64,000 nt of DNA, taken from Odoribacteraceae bacterium (GTDB lineage Bacteria; Bacteroidota; Bacteroidia; Bacteroidales; Marinifilaceae). The position numbers and the translations under genes were made by a program. Positions 17,630 to 28,239 of this stretch are shown here, in pieces. The notes under the pieces are model-generated. The model made no database searches. It was not told where the DNA came from and saw only the letters and a list, made by a program, of their open reading frames with translations. Within the stretch, counting starts at the first letter, position 1; every line of letters begins with the position of its first letter. The stretch covers positions 1-64,000 of the forward strand of contig JAISNC010000028.1 of assembly GCA_031276355.1 (NCBI GenBank), given 5' to 3'.

Positions 17630-18403
17630 TTACAGTTGATATTTACTATCTATAAACTCAAACGTCGACAAAATGTCCGCGTTCCCCTTGGCCACGGCCA
17701 CCGTGTGCTCGAAGTGAGCGGAAGGCAACCCATCACGCGTTTTGATCGTCCAACCGTCGTCCAACTGGACAACGTAACGCTTCCCCGCGTTGATCATCGG
17801 CTCGATAGCGATCACCATGCCCACGTTTAACTTAGGCCCTTGTCCCCGCTTGCCGTAATTCGGCACCTGCGGATCCTCGTGCAGGTCGCGTCCCACGCCA
17901 TGTCCTACCATCTCTCGTACGACCGAGAAGCCGTTCGACTCGGCGTGCTGTTGCACCGCGTGGCTCACATCTCCTATACGCATCCCGGCCACGGCTTGCT
18001 CGATTCCCTTGTACAGGCACTCCTTCGTCACGCGCAACAAATTCCACTTCTCCTCGCTCACCTCCCCGACAGCAAACGTGTAAGCACTGTCCCCGTGGAA
18101 TCCGTTTTTTACCACCCCGCAATCAATAGAAACGATGTCCCCCTCTTCCACGAGACGAGACGACGGGATCCCGTGCACCACCTCGTCATTTATCGAGATG
18201 CAAAGCGTGTTCGGAAATCCCCCGTAACCGAGGAAACCGGGAACCCCGCCGTGCGACCGGATAAAATCTTCCGCGATCCTATCCAACGCGCTGGTCGAGA
18301 TACCGGGGCGGATGTGTCTCGACACCTCCCCCAGCGTCATCCCGACCAGCCGGTTGCTCTCCCGCAATAACTCGATCTCCTCTCGTGTCTTTAAAAAAAT
18401 CAT
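17630..18403 (-). CDS. map: Methionine aminopeptidase, type I
   Basis: Removes the N-terminal methionine from nascent proteins. It has 257 residues from [15 protein letters not shown]; the ORF-track start lies 6 residues upstream and is less likely. The five metal ligands are visible: Asp in SIDCGVV, Asp in HGDSAY, His in [14 protein letters not shown], Glu in IAIEPMI and Glu in FEHTVAV. Its place between secY and infA is shared with many bacteria; adk, present there in Firmicutes, is missing. Confidence 0.97.
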   Translation of the reverse strand: MIFLKTREEIELLRESNRLVGMTLGEVSRHIRPGISTSALDRIAEDFIRSHGGVPGFLGYGGFPNTLCISINDEVVHGIPSSRLVEEGDIVSIDCGVVKNGFHGDSAYTFAVGEVSEEKWNLLRVTKECLYKGIEQAVAGMRIGDVSHAVQQHAESNGFSVVREMVGHGVGRDLHEDPQVPNYGKRGQGPKLNVGMVIAIEPMINAGKRYVVQLDDGWTIKTRDGLPSAHFEHTVAVAKGNADILSTFEFIDSKYQL

Positions 18404-18426
18404 CTCGCAAAAGTACAACAATTTTT

Positions 18427-19770
18427 TTAATATGCTGTTGGCCCTCCGGGATTTTTACCCTTGATACGCCCCGACTTCATCAACCCGTCATAGTGACGCA
18501 TCAACAAGTGGGACTCTATCTGTTGCAACGTATCCAGCACGACACCCACCAAGATCAACAAGGAGGTACCCCCGTAGAACTGGGCGAACTGCTGGTTCAC
18601 GTCAGACAACTGGGCAAATGCCGGCAGGATGGCCACGATCCCCAAAAATATCGACCCCGGCAGGGTGATGCGCGACATCACCGTATCCAGAAATTCCATC
18701 GTCTTCCTACCCGGCTTGACCCCAGGGATAAATCCACCGTTCTTCTTCATATCTTCTGACATCTGCATCGGATTCACCGTGATCGCCGTGTAGAAATAGG
18801 TGAAGGCCACGATCATGAGAAAAAATATCAAGTTAAACCAGAATCCCACCGGATTGGTCAGCGCGGCAGCGATCCCCGCCATTGACCCCGAGTCGGAAAG
18901 TGTCATAAACGAGGCCGGCAGCATAATAATCGCCTGCGCGAAGATGATCGGCATCACGCCAGCGGCGTTGATCTTCAACGGAATGTATTGACGTACCCCG
19001 CCATATTGCTTGTTCCCCACGACACGCTTGGCGTACTGCACGGGCACTTTTCGCGTACCCTGTACCAGCATAATCGTGGCACAGAAGACGAAGAAAAGCG
19101 TGATCCCCTCGATGATAAGCACCACCGCTCCTCCCCCGTGTTGCACCATGCGACCGGTAAACTCGGCGAACAGCGCAAAGGGCAAGCGGGCCACGATACC
19201 CACCATGATGATCAAGGATATCCCGTTACCGACCCCCTTGTCCGTGATCCGTTCTCCCAGCCACATGACGAACATCGACCCGGCCGCCATCATGACGATG
19301 GAAGATATCGAGAAGAAGGTGCCCGTCAGCACGAACGCCTCCGGTGGCACGGTAGATTGCAAGTTCGTCAAGTAAGCGCTCCCTTGCAGCACGAGGATGA
19401 TCAAGGTCAAATAACGCGTGATCTGGTTGATCTTGCGCCTGCCGCTCTCGCCCTCTTTCTGCAGCCGCTGAAAATAGGGAACGGCTATGCCTAACAATTG
19501 TACCACGATGGAGGCGGAAATGTAGGGCATGATCCCCAACGCGAATATAGAGGCGTTAGAGAAAGCTCCCCCGGAAAACATATTCAACAAGCCGACGATA
19601 CCGTTATTCTCTCCCTGCTGCGCCAAGGCTTCCAGGTGAGCCGGGTTGATGCCCGGTAACACGACCTCCGTTCCCAACCGGTAAACGAGTACAAGCCCGA
19701 GCGTGGTAAGAATCCTCGTTCGGAGCTCTTCAATCTTCCATATATTCTTTAATGTATCAAATAATTTCAT
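18427..19770 (-). CDS. secY: Preprotein translocase subunit SecY
   Basis: Central channel of the Sec translocon in the inner membrane, 447 residues with ten predicted membrane helices. LGIMPYISASIVVQLL (helix 2 region, the plug-adjacent motif) and KKNGGFIPGVKPGRKT (cytoplasmic loop) are hallmark SecY motifs. The C-terminal cytoplasmic loop residues that bind SecA and ribosomes precede LLMRHYDGLMKSGRIKG. The gap of 99 nt to rplO upstream is the longest within this part of the operon. Confidence 0.98.
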   Translation of the reverse strand: MKLFDTLKNIWKIEELRTRILTTLGLVLVYRLGTEVVLPGINPAHLEALAQQGENNGIVGLLNMFSGGAFSNASIFALGIMPYISASIVVQLLGIAVPYFQRLQKEGESGRRKINQITRYLTLIILVLQGSAYLTNLQSTVPPEAFVLTGTFFSISSIVMMAAGSMFVMWLGERITDKGVGNGISLIIMVGIVARLPFALFAEFTGRMVQHGGGAVVLIIEGITLFFVFCATIMLVQGTRKVPVQYAKRVVGNKQYGGVRQYIPLKINAAGVMPIIFAQAIIMLPASFMTLSDSGSMAGIAAALTNPVGFWFNLIFFLMIVAFTYFYTAITVNPMQMSEDMKKNGGFIPGVKPGRKTMEFLDTVMSRITLPGSIFLGIVAILPAFAQLSDVNQQFAQFYGGTSLLILVGVVLDTLQQIESHLLMRHYDGLMKSGRIKGKNPGGPTAY

Positions 19771-19869
19771 AAGTTCTTCCTTTTAAGGCTCTTATTTGAA
19801 GTTCGTCTAAAGCTGTCCCAAAAGTAGTAAAACTATTTAAAAGCCAACCTTACACCCCGACTATTTTAA

Positions 19870-20316
19870 TCACAATGTAACCGCCACACCTCCGGCAGCT
19901 TCAATAGCGGCAACCGCTTTTGCCGAGAAGGCATCTGCCTTCACCTCCAGCTTGGCGGTCAATTCACCATCTCCTAATACCTTAACAAGGTCGTTTTTTG
20001 AAATCAAATTGGCACGAATCAGGCACTCCTTATCAATCATCTCGAGGTTATAGGCCTCGGCTAATGCCTGTAACACGTTCACATTAACAGGCCTGTACTC
20101 TATCCTGTTGATGTTTTTAAAACCAAATTTGGGGACGCGCCTTTGGAGAGGCATCTGTCCTCCCTCGAACCCGATTTTACGCTTGTAACCGGATCTCGAC
20201 TTGGCTCCTTTATGCCCTCTCGTGGAGGTTCCGCCCTTTCCCGAACCTTGCCCGCGCCCGATCCGCTTTACCTTGTGTACCGATCCGGCTGCCGGTTTTA
20301 AGTTACTTAAGTCCAT
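19870..20316 (-). CDS. rplO: 50S ribosomal protein L15
   Basis: Late-assembly large-subunit protein, 148 residues. The glycine-rich N-terminal part [28 protein letters not shown] threads into 23S rRNA. The globular C-terminal domain ends [23 protein letters not shown]. It follows rpmD and precedes secY as in the spc operon. Confidence 0.98.
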   Translation of the reverse strand: MDLSNLKPAAGSVHKVKRIGRGQGSGKGGTSTRGHKGAKSRSGYKRKIGFEGGQMPLQRRVPKFGFKNINRIEYRPVNVNVLQALAEAYNLEMIDKECLIRANLISKNDLVKVLGDGELTAKLEVKADAFSAKAVAAIEAAGGVAVTL

Positions 20317-20345
20317 GCTATTTTTTCGTTATAACGTTCAACATT

Positions 20346-20528
20346 TTACTTTACCTCCTCCACGCGGACGAGATGACTCACTTTCGCTACCATACCGAGG
20401 ATCGGGGGGGTAGCCTCATGTACCGCGCTGCTACTGATCCTTCTGAGGCCCAAAGAGCGTACTGTCTCGACTTGACGTTTGCTGTGGCGGATCGTGCTTC
20501 TCACCAATGTAACCTTAATCTTTGCCAT
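20346..20528 (-). CDS. rpmD: 50S ribosomal protein L30
   Basis: A 60-residue protein starting MAKIKVTLVRSTIRHSKRQ. The ORF track extends it 24 residues upstream to 20600, into the end of rpsE; the methionine at 20528 matches the family start. LGLRRISSSAVHEATPPILGMVAKVSHLV is the conserved core. It lies in the standard order rpsE-rpmD-rplO. Confidence 0.96.
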   Translation of the reverse strand: MAKIKVTLVRSTIRHSKRQVETVRSLGLRRISSSAVHEATPPILGMVAKVSHLVRVEEVK

Positions 20529-20541
20529 AATTTTCCTCGCA

Positions 20542-21051
20542 TTAACCGTTAAACACTTTATCCAAGCTAATCCCCCGCTGCATGGCAACCATGCGGGCAT
20601 CCCGCAGTTCCTTTAACGCGGCGACCGTGGCTTTCACCAAGTTGTGAGGATTAGACGATCCTTTACACTTCGCCAGCACGTCTTTCACGCCGGCACTCTC
20701 CAAGACGGCCCGCATGGCTCCCCCGGCCACCAGCCCGGTACCCGAGGAGGCAGGACGCATGAACACCGTCGCGCCGCCATACTTGGCCAGTTGCGCGTGA
20801 GGGATCGTGCCTTTACGCACCGGTACCCTGATCAGATTCTTCTTGGCAGCCTCTATACCCTTGGCAATGGCGGCGGTCACTTCGTTGGCTTTTCCCAAAC
20901 CGTAACCCACGACACCCTTCTCGTCACCCACGACGACGATCGCCGAAAACGTGAACGTTCTACCTCCCTTGGTCACTTTCGTCACGCGGTTGATGGCCAC
21001 TAAACGGTCTTTTAACTCCAAGTCAGCCGTATTTGTTATCTTTTGTTCCAT
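20542..21051 (-). CDS. rpsE: 30S ribosomal protein S5
   Basis: Small-subunit protein at the mRNA entry channel that influences decoding accuracy. It has 169 residues. The N-terminal double-stranded RNA-binding-like domain contains [19 protein letters not shown], and the C-terminal domain has [30 protein letters not shown]. Gaps to rplR and rpmD are 12 and 13 nt. Confidence 0.98.
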   Translation of the reverse strand: MEQKITNTADLELKDRLVAINRVTKVTKGGRTFTFSAIVVVGDEKGVVGYGLGKANEVTAAIAKGIEAAKKNLIRVPVRKGTIPHAQLAKYGGATVFMRPASSGTGLVAGGAMRAVLESAGVKDVLAKCKGSSNPHNLVKATVAALKELRDARMVAMQRGISLDKVFNG

Positions 21052-21063
21052 TCTCTACTTACG

Positions 21064-21420
21064 TTAAAAGTTAAGACCACCGTTACGGGCCGCGTCTGCT
21101 AACGCCTTTACTCGCCCGTGGTATAAATACCCGTTCCTGTCAAACGCCACCTTTTCGATGCCGGCAGCTTTCGCCTTCTCGGCAATGATAGCACCCACCA
21201 ATTGAGCTTGTTCCGTCTTGTTCACCTTCTTCTCGGCGATCTCCTTAATCAAGGAGGAGGCGGAAAGCAACGTCTTCTGTGCCACGTCATCGATGACCTG
21301 CACGGAGATCTGCTTGTTCGAGCGGTACACCGTCATACGGGGTCTTTCCGGGGTACCGGAAATCACCTTCCGTATTCTTCTCTTAATTCTTATTCTTCTG
21401 TCAGTCTTTGTTAAAGCCAT
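21064..21420 (-). CDS. rplR: 50S ribosomal protein L18
   Basis: Binds 5S rRNA with L5 and L25 in the central protuberance. It has 118 residues, beginning [22 protein letters not shown] and containing [20 protein letters not shown]. The C-terminus [26 protein letters not shown] is diagnostic. It sits 22 nt after rplF. Confidence 0.98.
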   Translation of the reverse strand: MALTKTDRRIRIKRRIRKVISGTPERPRMTVYRSNKQISVQVIDDVAQKTLLSASSLIKEIAEKKVNKTEQAQLVGAIIAEKAKAAGIEKVAFDRNGYLYHGRVKALADAARNGGLNF

Positions 21421-21442
21421 GATCTTCTCTATTTACCCGTGA

Positions 21443-21997
21443 TTAAACTTTAGCGGATTTACCGGCTTTGCGGCGAAGTACTTCACCCACGAAGCGGATT
21501 CCCTTTCCTTTGTAAGGCTCCGGCTTACGGAACGAGCGGATCTTCGCGGCCACTTGTCCCAGCAATTGCTTGTCACAACACTCCAACGTGATGATTGGAT
21601 TGGCTCGTTTCTCGGCTTTGACACTTACCTTTACCTCGTCCGGTAACACAAAAAATAACCCGTGCGAGTATCCCAGCCCCAGCTCAAGTACTTGGCCATC
21701 GGCATTGGCCCGGTAACCTACCCCGACTAACTCTTGCTGGACGGTGTAACCTTGCGACACGCCTACCACCATGTTATACACTAACGCGCGGTACAACCCG
21801 TGCTGTGCCTTATGACTCTTCTCGTCGGTGTGACGTTCCAGCAGCAACTGGCCACCCTCTACCTTTACGGCAATCGCCTTTCCCACTTTCTGGGAGAGTT
21901 GGCCCTTGGGACCTTTCACGGTCACCACGTTATCAGAGCTCACGTCCACCGTGACCCCCTGTGGTATATCTATTGGTAATTTTCCTATACGTGACAT
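21443..21997 (-). CDS. rplF: 50S ribosomal protein L6
   Basis: Large-subunit protein near the sarcin-ricin loop and factor-binding site. It has 184 residues in two related alpha/beta domains. It starts MSRIGKLPIDIPQGVTV, and the C-terminal signature PEPYKGKGIRFVGEVLRRKAGK is intact. It follows rpsH by 15 nt. Confidence 0.98.
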   Translation of the reverse strand: MSRIGKLPIDIPQGVTVDVSSDNVVTVKGPKGQLSQKVGKAIAVKVEGGQLLLERHTDEKSHKAQHGLYRALVYNMVVGVSQGYTVQQELVGVGYRANADGQVLELGLGYSHGLFFVLPDEVKVSVKAEKRANPIITLECCDKQLLGQVAAKIRSFRKPEPYKGKGIRFVGEVLRRKAGKSAKV

Positions 21998-22012
21998 GTT
22001 CAGCCCTCCCTA

Positions 22013-22411
22013 TTAGTAAATATAACACAATATTTCCCCGCCCACGTTTCTCTGACGAGCCTCTTTGTCCGTCATCACGCCCTGCGATGTAGACACGATC
22101 GCGATCCCCAGGCCGTTTAACACGCAGGGCATCTCGTCCACGTTCGTGTAACGCCGGAGTCCCGGCTTCGAGATACGCGTCAATGCCTTGATGGCGGGAA
22201 GTTTCGTCTCGGGATTGTACTTCAAGGCAATCTTGATGTTGCTCTTCACGCCATCTTGCTCGAACTTGTAGTTCAAGATATATCCTTTCTCTTTCAGGAT
22301 TTTCGTCATCTCTCGCTTGATATTGGAGCCGGGAATATCGACCACCTTGTGACCTGCTCTCACGGCGTTCCGTATGCGAGTCAAGAAATCTGCTATTGGA
22401 TCAGTTGTCAT
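22013..22411 (-). CDS. rpsH: 30S ribosomal protein S8
   Basis: Primary 16S rRNA-binding protein of the platform, 132 residues. It begins [29 protein letters not shown] and ends with the conserved [26 protein letters not shown]. In E. coli S8 represses the spc operon; no target structure was identified in this window. Confidence 0.98.
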   Translation of the reverse strand: MTTDPIADFLTRIRNAVRAGHKVVDIPGSNIKREMTKILKEKGYILNYKFEQDGVKSNIKIALKYNPETKLPAIKALTRISKPGLRRYTNVDEMPCVLNGLGIAIVSTSQGVMTDKEARQRNVGGEILCYIY

Positions 22412-22428
22412 CTCTTTTCATTTTAATG

Positions 22429-22698
22429 TTACCAACTCGCCTTTTTCACGCCGGGGATCAGCCCGGCAGAGGCCATCTCGCGAAACTGAATCCGGCTTAT
22501 CCCGAACTGTCTCATGTACCCCCTGGGTCTCCCCGTTAACTTGCAACGGTTATGCAGCCGGACACGGCTGGAATTGCGAGGCAGGAGACTCAGGCCGATC
22601 CAATCGCCCTCCTCCTTTAGCTTGGCACGTTTCGCCGCGTACTTTTCTACCAATTTCGCACGCTTGACCTCCCGGGCCTTCATTGATTCTTTTGCCAT
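22429..22698 (-). CDS. rpsN: 30S ribosomal protein S14
   Basis: Head protein of the small subunit, 89 residues, starting [24 protein letters not shown]. The C-terminal core [39 protein letters not shown] is complete. Only one cysteine remains, so this is the zinc-independent form rather than the short zinc-binding type. It is 11 nt downstream of rplE. Confidence 0.98.
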   Translation of the reverse strand: MAKESMKAREVKRAKLVEKYAAKRAKLKEEGDWIGLSLLPRNSSRVRLHNRCKLTGRPRGYMRQFGISRIQFREMASAGLIPGVKKASW

Positions 22699-22709
22699 GA
22701 TGCTTGTTT

Positions 22710-23261
22710 TTAATTCTTCTTAAACGGTACTCCAAACTCTCTTAGCAGCGCGTAGCCCTCTTCGTCGGTATTAGCCGAAGTGACAAACGTGATATTCATA
22801 CCCATGATCTTGTGGACATTGTCCAGTACAATCTCGGGGAATATGATCTGCTCTTCTATCCCTAATGTATAATTTCCTCTTCCATCCAACTTGTTGCCGA
22901 CACCCTTGAAGTCGCGGATACGCGGCAGGGCCGACACGACCAGTCGCTCTAAAAACTCGTACATCCGCTCCCGACGCAACGTGACCCGCACGCCTATAGG
23001 CATGTGCTTACGCAACTTGAAGTTCGAAACGTCTTTTGTCGACTTACAAGTGACGGGTTTTTGTCCCGTGATCTGGGCCAGCTCGTTGATCGAGAACTCG
23101 AGGATTTTTTTGTCCTGTATGGACGCTCCTACACCCTGGTTGATTACTATCTTCTCCAACCGGGGCACCTGCATGACTGACTTGTATCCGAACTCTTTCT
23201 GCAAAGCCGGTACAACCTCTTCGTCATACTTTTTCTTGTAATTTGGTACGTATTTCATCAA
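22710..23261 (-). CDS. rplE: 50S ribosomal protein L5
   Basis: 5S rRNA-binding protein of the central protuberance that contacts P-site tRNA. It has 183 residues. The start is either of two adjacent ATG codons ([15 protein letters not shown]). [11 protein letters not shown], the conserved N-terminal motif, and the C-terminal [27 protein letters not shown] are both present. Confidence 0.97.
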   Translation of the reverse strand: MMKYVPNYKKKYDEEVVPALQKEFGYKSVMQVPRLEKIVINQGVGASIQDKKILEFSINELAQITGQKPVTCKSTKDVSNFKLRKHMPIGVRVTLRRERMYEFLERLVVSALPRIRDFKGVGNKLDGRGNYTLGIEEQIIFPEIVLDNVHKIMGMNITFVTSANTDEEGYALLREFGVPFKKN

Positions 23262-23303
23262 TTGTATTTTGTAAATATTGAATTGTCAATGTTTCATTGC
23301 CAA

Positions 23304-23657
23304 TTACTTCAACTCTGTCCCGGATTTCTTGGCGTAACGAACCGACCTGGTTTTCTGCACCGTCTTGCCGTCCTTGACCACTTCCACCTCCACGCGTCTC
23401 CGCCCCACCCGGGTGGGTTTTCCCGTCACCGGATCCACCACGTTCAAGTTGGAGATGTGGATAGGCGCCTCTCTCTTCACGATCCCGCCCTGCGGGTGTG
23501 CCGAACTGGGTTTCACATGCTTGCTGACCATGTTAATCCCCTCCACGATAGCCCTCTCTTTTTTCGGATCTACCTCAAGTACCTTGCCTTGCTTCTTCCT
23601 ATCCTCACCGGCATTTACCTGGACTAAATCGCCTTTCTTTATATGAAATTTTCTCAT
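23304..23657 (-). CDS. rplX: 50S ribosomal protein L24
   Basis: Assembly-initiator protein near the peptide exit tunnel. It has 117 residues with an N-terminal KOW motif ([38 protein letters not shown]). The family segment [25 protein letters not shown] follows. It is 18 nt downstream of rplN and 42 nt upstream of rplE. Confidence 0.98.
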   Translation of the reverse strand: MRKFHIKKGDLVQVNAGEDRKKQGKVLEVDPKKERAIVEGINMVSKHVKPSSAHPQGGIVKREAPIHISNLNVVDPVTGKPTRVGRRRVEVEVVKDGKTVQKTRSVRYAKKSGTELK

Positions 23658-23675
23658 CGCCTGTTTTATTTACGA

Positions 23676-24041
23676 TTATAACACTTCTGGAGCCAACGAA
23701 ACGATCTTGGTATACCCCTCGCGCACCTCCCTGGCCACCGGCCCGAAAATACGGGTACCCCGCATCTCGCCGGCATTGTTCAACAAGACACAAGCGTTAT
23801 CATCGAAGCGGATGTAGGATCCGTCCGAACGCCTGTATTCTTTCTTCACGCGTACGATCACGGCCTTGCTCACGGAGCCTTTTTTCACCTCGCTGTTCGG
23901 CATGGCATTTTTCACGGTGACAACGATCTTGTCACCGATGCGCGCGTATCGTTTCCGGGTTCCCCCCAAGACGCGGATGCACAACACCTCGCGGGCTCCA
24001 CTGTTGTCTGCTACTACTAATCTACTCTCCTGTTGTATCAT
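23676..24041 (-). CDS. rplN: 50S ribosomal protein L14
   Basis: Subunit-interface protein forming a bridge to 16S rRNA, and docking site for the silencing factor RsfS in many bacteria. It has 121 residues, starting [27 protein letters not shown]. The C-terminal [27 protein letters not shown] is intact. It begins 2 nt after the rpsQ stop. Confidence 0.98.
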   Translation of the reverse strand: MIQQESRLVVADNSGAREVLCIRVLGGTRKRYARIGDKIVVTVKNAMPNSEVKKGSVSKAVIVRVKKEYRRSDGSYIRFDDNACVLLNNAGEMRGTRIFGPVAREVREGYTKIVSLAPEVL

Positions 24042-24043
24042 GG

Positions 24044-24307
24044 CTACTTCGCTTTTTCAATGATTTCAACTAATCTCCACCGCTTGGTTTTACTCAAGGG
24101 GCGAGTCTCCATAATTCTCACCGTATCGCCGATATTGCACTCGTTCTTTTCGTCATGCGCCGCGTACTTCTTGGTCTTGCTCACGAACTTCCCGTAGATC
24201 GGGTGTTTCTCCTTGAAACGGACGGAAACCGTGATGGTCTTCTCCATCTTGTTGCTTACCACCAAGCCGGTACGCTCTTTTCGTAGATTTCTTACTTGTT
24301 CCTCCAT
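24044..24307 (-). CDS. rpsQ: 30S ribosomal protein S17
   Basis: OB-fold primary 16S rRNA-binding protein, 87 residues. [29 protein letters not shown] is the conserved first half, and [29 protein letters not shown] is the conserved C-terminus. It lies 4 nt after rpmC. Confidence 0.98.
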   Translation of the reverse strand: MEEQVRNLRKERTGLVVSNKMEKTITVSVRFKEKHPIYGKFVSKTKKYAAHDEKNECNIGDTVRIMETRPLSKTKRWRLVEIIEKAK

Positions 24308-24311
24308 AGTT

Positions 24312-24512
24312 TCACTTCTTTACCGTTAATTCGCGTTTACGCAATTCCGTCAATAAGCGGGCGATCGTCTTCCGGGAAGCCTTGATCTGCATCGGGTTTT
24401 CCAACGGGGAGACCGCGTGATTGATCCTCAGCTTGGTCAATGTCATCCGTTCAGCCTCGATCCGCTCTTTCAAATCCTCGGTAGTTAACTCTCTAATCTC
24501 TGTATTTTTCAT
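24312..24512 (-). CDS. rpmC: 50S ribosomal protein L29
   Basis: A 66-residue helical-hairpin protein next to the peptide exit tunnel, part of the trigger factor/SRP docking area. It begins [23 protein letters not shown] and contains the family segment [24 protein letters not shown]. It is 34 nt downstream of rplP. Confidence 0.97.
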   Translation of the reverse strand: MKNTEIRELTTEDLKERIEAERMTLTKLRINHAVSPLENPMQIKASRKTIARLLTELRKRELTVKK

Positions 24513-24546
24513 TTCTCTACTTTTTTACGTGTAAACATCGCAACGA

Positions 24547-24966
24547 CTACTCCGAATAATCGCGTCTAACCACGAACTTCGTAGCGATGGGCAACTTCTG
24601 GGCAGCCAAGCGCAATGCTTCCTTGGCCAACGCGTAAGGTACCCCCTCGGCCTCGAAGAGGATACGACCCGGCGTTACCGGTGCCACAAATCCCTCGGGA
24701 GATCCCTTACCTTTACCCATACGTACCTCGGCAGGCTTTTTCGTGATCGGCTTGTCAGGGAAGATCCGTATCCATATCTGTCCTTGACGTTGCATGTGAC
24801 GGGTTACCGCTACACGAGCCGCTTCTATCTGGCGCTGTTCGATCCACGCGCACTCCAACGCCTTGATGCCAAAGGAGCCGAACGCCAGCTGGTGCCCCCG
24901 TTGAGCGTTCCCCTTCATGCGTCCTTTCTGTGATCTCCTGTATCTCGTCCTTTTTGGTTGTAACAT
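24547..24966 (-). CDS. rplP: 50S ribosomal protein L16
   Basis: Large-subunit protein near the A-site tRNA elbow. It has 139 residues, starting [61 protein letters not shown] is the conserved signature containing the arginine-adjacent loop. It follows rpsC by 23 nt. Confidence 0.98.
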   Translation of the reverse strand: MLQPKRTRYRRSQKGRMKGNAQRGHQLAFGSFGIKALECAWIEQRQIEAARVAVTRHMQRQGQIWIRIFPDKPITKKPAEVRMGKGKGSPEGFVAPVTPGRILFEAEGVPYALAKEALRLAAQKLPIATKFVVRRDYSE

Positions 24967-24989
24967 AGCTCTACTTTTTTATTTAAAGA

Positions 24990-25724
24990 CTACTTTTTTC
25001 TTCTCTTAAATCCACCGCCCTTTTTCGCGTTATTGTTACCAAGACGATTATTCTCTTTCGAGAAAGAGCCTGTCTGGGAGTTGGGGACTAACTCGCGTTT
25101 CCCGTACACCTCGCCCTTGCAGATCCAGACCTTGATACCCAACTGACCATACGTGGTCAAGGCCTCGGCTTGGGCGTAATCAATGTCGGCGCGGAACGTG
25201 TGCAACGGGATCCTTCCTTCCTTGTATGTCTCGGAACGCGCGATCTCCGCGCCGTTCAACCGGCCGGATATCAAGATCTTGATCCCTTCGGCTCCCATGC
25301 GTATAGTAGAGGCGATCGCCATCTTGATCGCGCGCCGGTAGGCCACGCGCCCCTCCAGCTGACGAGCGATGTTATTACCCACGATCACGGCATCCAGCTC
25401 CGGGCGTTTAATCTCGAAGATATTAATCTGCACCTCTTTATCGGTGATCTTCTTTAACTCTTCTTTCAATTTATCCACCTCCTGGCCCCCTTTACCGATG
25501 ATCAGGCCCGGCCGCGCCGTATTGATCGTGATCGTGATCAACTTTAACGTTCTCTCGATGATGATCTTGGCAATGCCAGCCTTGGAGAGACGGGCGTTCA
25601 GGTATTTCCTGATCTTGTAGTCTTCCAGCAACTTATCCCCGTAGTTTTTACCACCGAACCAGTTAGAATCCCACCCTCTGATGATTCCTAATCTATTACT
25701 TATTGGATTAACTTTCTGTCCCAT
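24990..25724 (-). CDS. rpsC: 30S ribosomal protein S3
   Basis: MRNA entry-channel protein with helicase-assisting role, 244 residues from [29 protein letters not shown]. The track start at 25751 adds 9 residues and overlaps rplV, so ATG at 25724 is preferred. The KH domain contains [21 protein letters not shown]. The C-terminal tail is basic and glycine-rich ([14 protein letters not shown]). Confidence 0.97.
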   Translation of the reverse strand: MGQKVNPISNRLGIIRGWDSNWFGGKNYGDKLLEDYKIRKYLNARLSKAGIAKIIIERTLKLITITINTARPGLIIGKGGQEVDKLKEELKKITDKEVQINIFEIKRPELDAVIVGNNIARQLEGRVAYRRAIKMAIASTIRMGAEGIKILISGRLNGAEIARSETYKEGRIPLHTFRADIDYAQAEALTTYGQLGIKVWICKGEVYGKRELVPNSQTGSFSKENNRLGNNNAKKGGGFKRRKK

Positions 25725-25728
25725 GTAA

Positions 25729-26148
25729 CTACTCTTTAGTGATATTTTCAACTGCCGTCTTACTTCCCAGTATAATGGTCACGTGATTCGAGCGTTTACG
25801 AATCCTGTGTGCCCGGCCTTGCGGGGCGGGTCTCAACCGCTTCAACATGCCCGCTCCGTCCACGAAGACCTCTTTCACGAACAACCCGGCCTTATCCACG
25901 TTTTGCCCCTCGTTTTTGACGGTCCAATTCGCGATAGCCGACAACAAGAGTTTCTCCACCCGACGGGCGGCCTCTTTCGGACAGAACTTCAATATATCCA
26001 AAGCTCTCTGTATCTCCACCCCGCGTATCAAATCAACTACCAGCCGCATCTTCCGGGGGGAGGTAGGACAATCGCGAAGAATAGCAAAAGCCTTATCTTT
26101 CTTGGCTTCTTTATTTTTATCTGCTCTTATTCTTTTTCTAGCACCCAT
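25729..26148 (-). CDS. rplV: 50S ribosomal protein L22
   Basis: Lines the peptide exit tunnel with L4; its extended loop is a known site of macrolide resistance changes. It has 139 residues. [29 protein letters not shown] is the conserved N-terminal region, and [29 protein letters not shown] forms the tunnel loop. A basic extension ([20 protein letters not shown]) precedes the core. Confidence 0.97.
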   Translation of the reverse strand: MGARKRIRADKNKEAKKDKAFAILRDCPTSPRKMRLVVDLIRGVEIQRALDILKFCPKEAARRVEKLLLSAIANWTVKNEGQNVDKAGLFVKEVFVDGAGMLKRLRPAPQGRAHRIRKRSNHVTIILGSKTAVENITKE

Positions 26149-26182
26149 TTTAATACATCTTCATTGGTTCAACATTCACGCT

Positions 26183-26452
26183 CTATTTTTTCTTCTTGTC
26201 AGCGTGGCCTCTAAATGTACGCGTAGGAGCGAACTCACCCAACTTGTGGCCTACCATGTTTTCGGTCACGTACACGGGGATGAATTTATTTCCATTGTGT
26301 ACCGCGATAGTGTGCCCCACAAAGTCAGGCGAGATCATGGAACGACGAGCCCAGGTCTTGATAACTGACTTTTTATTGCTCTCATTCATCACCAGGATTT
26401 TCCGCTCTAACTTGAAATCTATAAAAGGGCCTTTTTTTAACGAACGACTCAT
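26183..26452 (-). CDS. rpsS: 30S ribosomal protein S19
   Basis: Head protein forming a complex with S13, 89 residues. [19 protein letters not shown] and [50 protein letters not shown] are diagnostic. It lies 19 nt after rplB and 34 nt before rplV. Confidence 0.98.
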   Translation of the reverse strand: MSRSLKKGPFIDFKLERKILVMNESNKKSVIKTWARRSMISPDFVGHTIAVHNGNKFIPVYVTENMVGHKLGEFAPTRTFRGHADKKKK

Positions 26453-26471
26453 AACATCAAGTATTAATCAG

Positions 26472-27296
26472 TTATTTTTTCCTTCTTTCAACAATGTACT
26501 TGTTCGAGAGCTTCTTCGGGGATCTCGTTTTGTATCCCTTCGCCAACAAGCCTTTGCGCGAACGCGGGTGTCCGCCGGATGCACGCCCTTCGCCGCCACC
26601 CATCGGATGGTCTACCGGGTTCATCACGACACCACGCACGCGCGGCCTGCGTCCCAACCAGCGGGAGCGTCCGGCCTTTCCCGACCGTTCCAGCGCGTGA
26701 TCCACGTTCGACACCGTACCGATCGTCGCGCGGCACGTTTGCAGCACCATGCGAACCTCCCCGGAAGGTAACTTGATGAAAGCGTACTTGCCCTCCCTCG
26801 ACATTAACTGGGCGGATGAACCCGCGCTACGGGCCATCACGGCCCCTTGTTGGGGTCTTAACTCGATGTTATGAATGATGGTACCAAGTGGAATTTCAGA
26901 TAAAAACAAGGCATTGCCGAGTTCCGGGACAACTCCCAAGCCGCTCATCACGGTTTGGTCCACTTGCAACCCGTCGGGAGCCACGATGTAACGTTTCTCG
27001 CCATCGGCATACACCAACAGAGCGATGTGAGCGGTCCGGTTCGGATCGTACTCGATCGTCGCCACGCGGGCAGGGATGTTATCCTTGTCGCGTTTAAAGT
27101 CTATCTCTCTGTACCTTTGTTTATGACCTCCACCTATATATCTCATTGTCATTTTACCGGAGTTGTTACGTCCACCGGTCTTTTTCATCGGTCTCAACAA
27201 TGATTTCTCAGGTTTATCTGTAGTCAACTGGTCACGGGTAACAGCGACCTTGTGTCTCTGACCAGGCGTTACAGGATTGAATTTCTTTATAGCCAT
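26472..27296 (-). CDS. rplB: 50S ribosomal protein L2
   Basis: Key protein of the peptidyl-transferase area and intersubunit bridge, 274 residues. It begins [19 protein letters not shown]. The C-terminal signature [30 protein letters not shown] contains the conserved histidine near the catalytic centre. It follows rplW by 5 nt. Confidence 0.98.
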   Translation of the reverse strand: MAIKKFNPVTPGQRHKVAVTRDQLTTDKPEKSLLRPMKKTGGRNNSGKMTMRYIGGGHKQRYREIDFKRDKDNIPARVATIEYDPNRTAHIALLVYADGEKRYIVAPDGLQVDQTVMSGLGVVPELGNALFLSEIPLGTIIHNIELRPQQGAVMARSAGSSAQLMSREGKYAFIKLPSGEVRMVLQTCRATIGTVSNVDHALERSGKAGRSRWLGRRPRVRGVVMNPVDHPMGGGEGRASGGHPRSRKGLLAKGYKTRSPKKLSNKYIVERRKK

Positions 27297-27301
27297 CTTA
27301 G

Positions 27302-27592
27302 TTAAATATTGCTAAAAAAATCGATATTATCACCTTCTGCTAACGTCACGATTGCTTTCTTGAACGAAGCGGTACGACCGGAGAGGACCCCTCGCTTCGT
27401 GTAGCGAGATTTCGCGTCCCCCTGGTAAATCATGGTATTCACCTCTTTCACGGTCACTCCGTACAGTTTCTCAACCGCCTCTTTGATCTGGTGCTTGTTC
27501 GCCGCCTTATCCACGACGAACGCTACTCGGTTCTGCTTGTCGGTCAACTTGGTCATCTTCTCCGACAGCACGGGCTTCTTGATTATTTCCAT
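27302..27592 (-). CDS. rplW: 50S ribosomal protein L23
   Basis: Exit-tunnel rim protein and main docking site for trigger factor and SRP. It has 96 residues. It begins [16 protein letters not shown] and contains [30 protein letters not shown]. It is 2 nt after the rplD stop. Confidence 0.98.
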   Translation of the reverse strand: MEIIKKPVLSEKMTKLTDKQNRVAFVVDKAANKHQIKEAVEKLYGVTVKEVNTMIYQGDAKSRYTKRGVLSGRTASFKKAIVTLAEGDNIDFFSNI

Positions 27593-27594
27593 CG

Positions 27595-28239
27595 TTACTC
27601 TTCGTTTTTAAGATTGAACATTTCATTCAGCCCTTCCACGGAACTCTCGACGAAGACAAGGTGTCTCGCCCTCATGATATCGTAAGTAGCCAAATCGCTT
27701 ACCCTCATCACGCTCACGTCCTGCAGGTTGCGAACAGACAAGTAGACGTTATCGTTATTCCCGTTCATCACGAACACAAGATTCCGGCTACTCACGTTCA
27801 GATCCTTGATGATCTGGAGAATCCGCTTGGTCTTCGGGGTCTCGAACGTGAAATCTTCGACAACCGTCACGGCGTTCGTGCTGGCTTTCAAGGACAAGGC
27901 TGACCGGCGGGCTAATCTTTTCAACTTCTTGTTCAACTTGAAACTGTAATCCCTTGGCACAGGCCCGAAGACTCTACCCCCGCCCCTGAACAACGGATTT
28001 TTGATGCTACCGGCACGAGCGCCGCCCGTCCCCTTTTGTTTCTTCAGTTTCTTGGTGCTTCCCGATACCTCGTTCCGCTGCTTGGCCTTATGCGTCCCTT
28101 GGCGTTTGTTAGCCAAATACTGCTTCACGTCAAGGTAAATCGCGTGTTCATTCGGCTGAATCCCGAAGATAGTATCGTTTAACTCCACCTTCCTGCCGGT
28201 CTCTTGCCCGGCAATGTTTAATACACTTAACTCCATCAC
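27595..28239 (-). CDS. rplD: 50S ribosomal protein L4
   Basis: Exit-tunnel protein whose extended loop ([31 protein letters not shown]) reaches the constriction with L22. It has 214 residues. In E. coli L4 also represses the S10 operon. Two adjacent ATG codons (MMELSVL) can start it, either overlapping the rplC stop, which suggests coupling. Confidence 0.98.
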   Translation of the reverse strand: MMELSVLNIAGQETGRKVELNDTIFGIQPNEHAIYLDVKQYLANKRQGTHKAKQRNEVSGSTKKLKKQKGTGGARAGSIKNPLFRGGGRVFGPVPRDYSFKLNKKLKRLARRSALSLKASTNAVTVVEDFTFETPKTKRILQIIKDLNVSSRNLVFVMNGNNDNVYLSVRNLQDVSVMRVSDLATYDIMRARHLVFVESSVEGLNEMFNLKNEE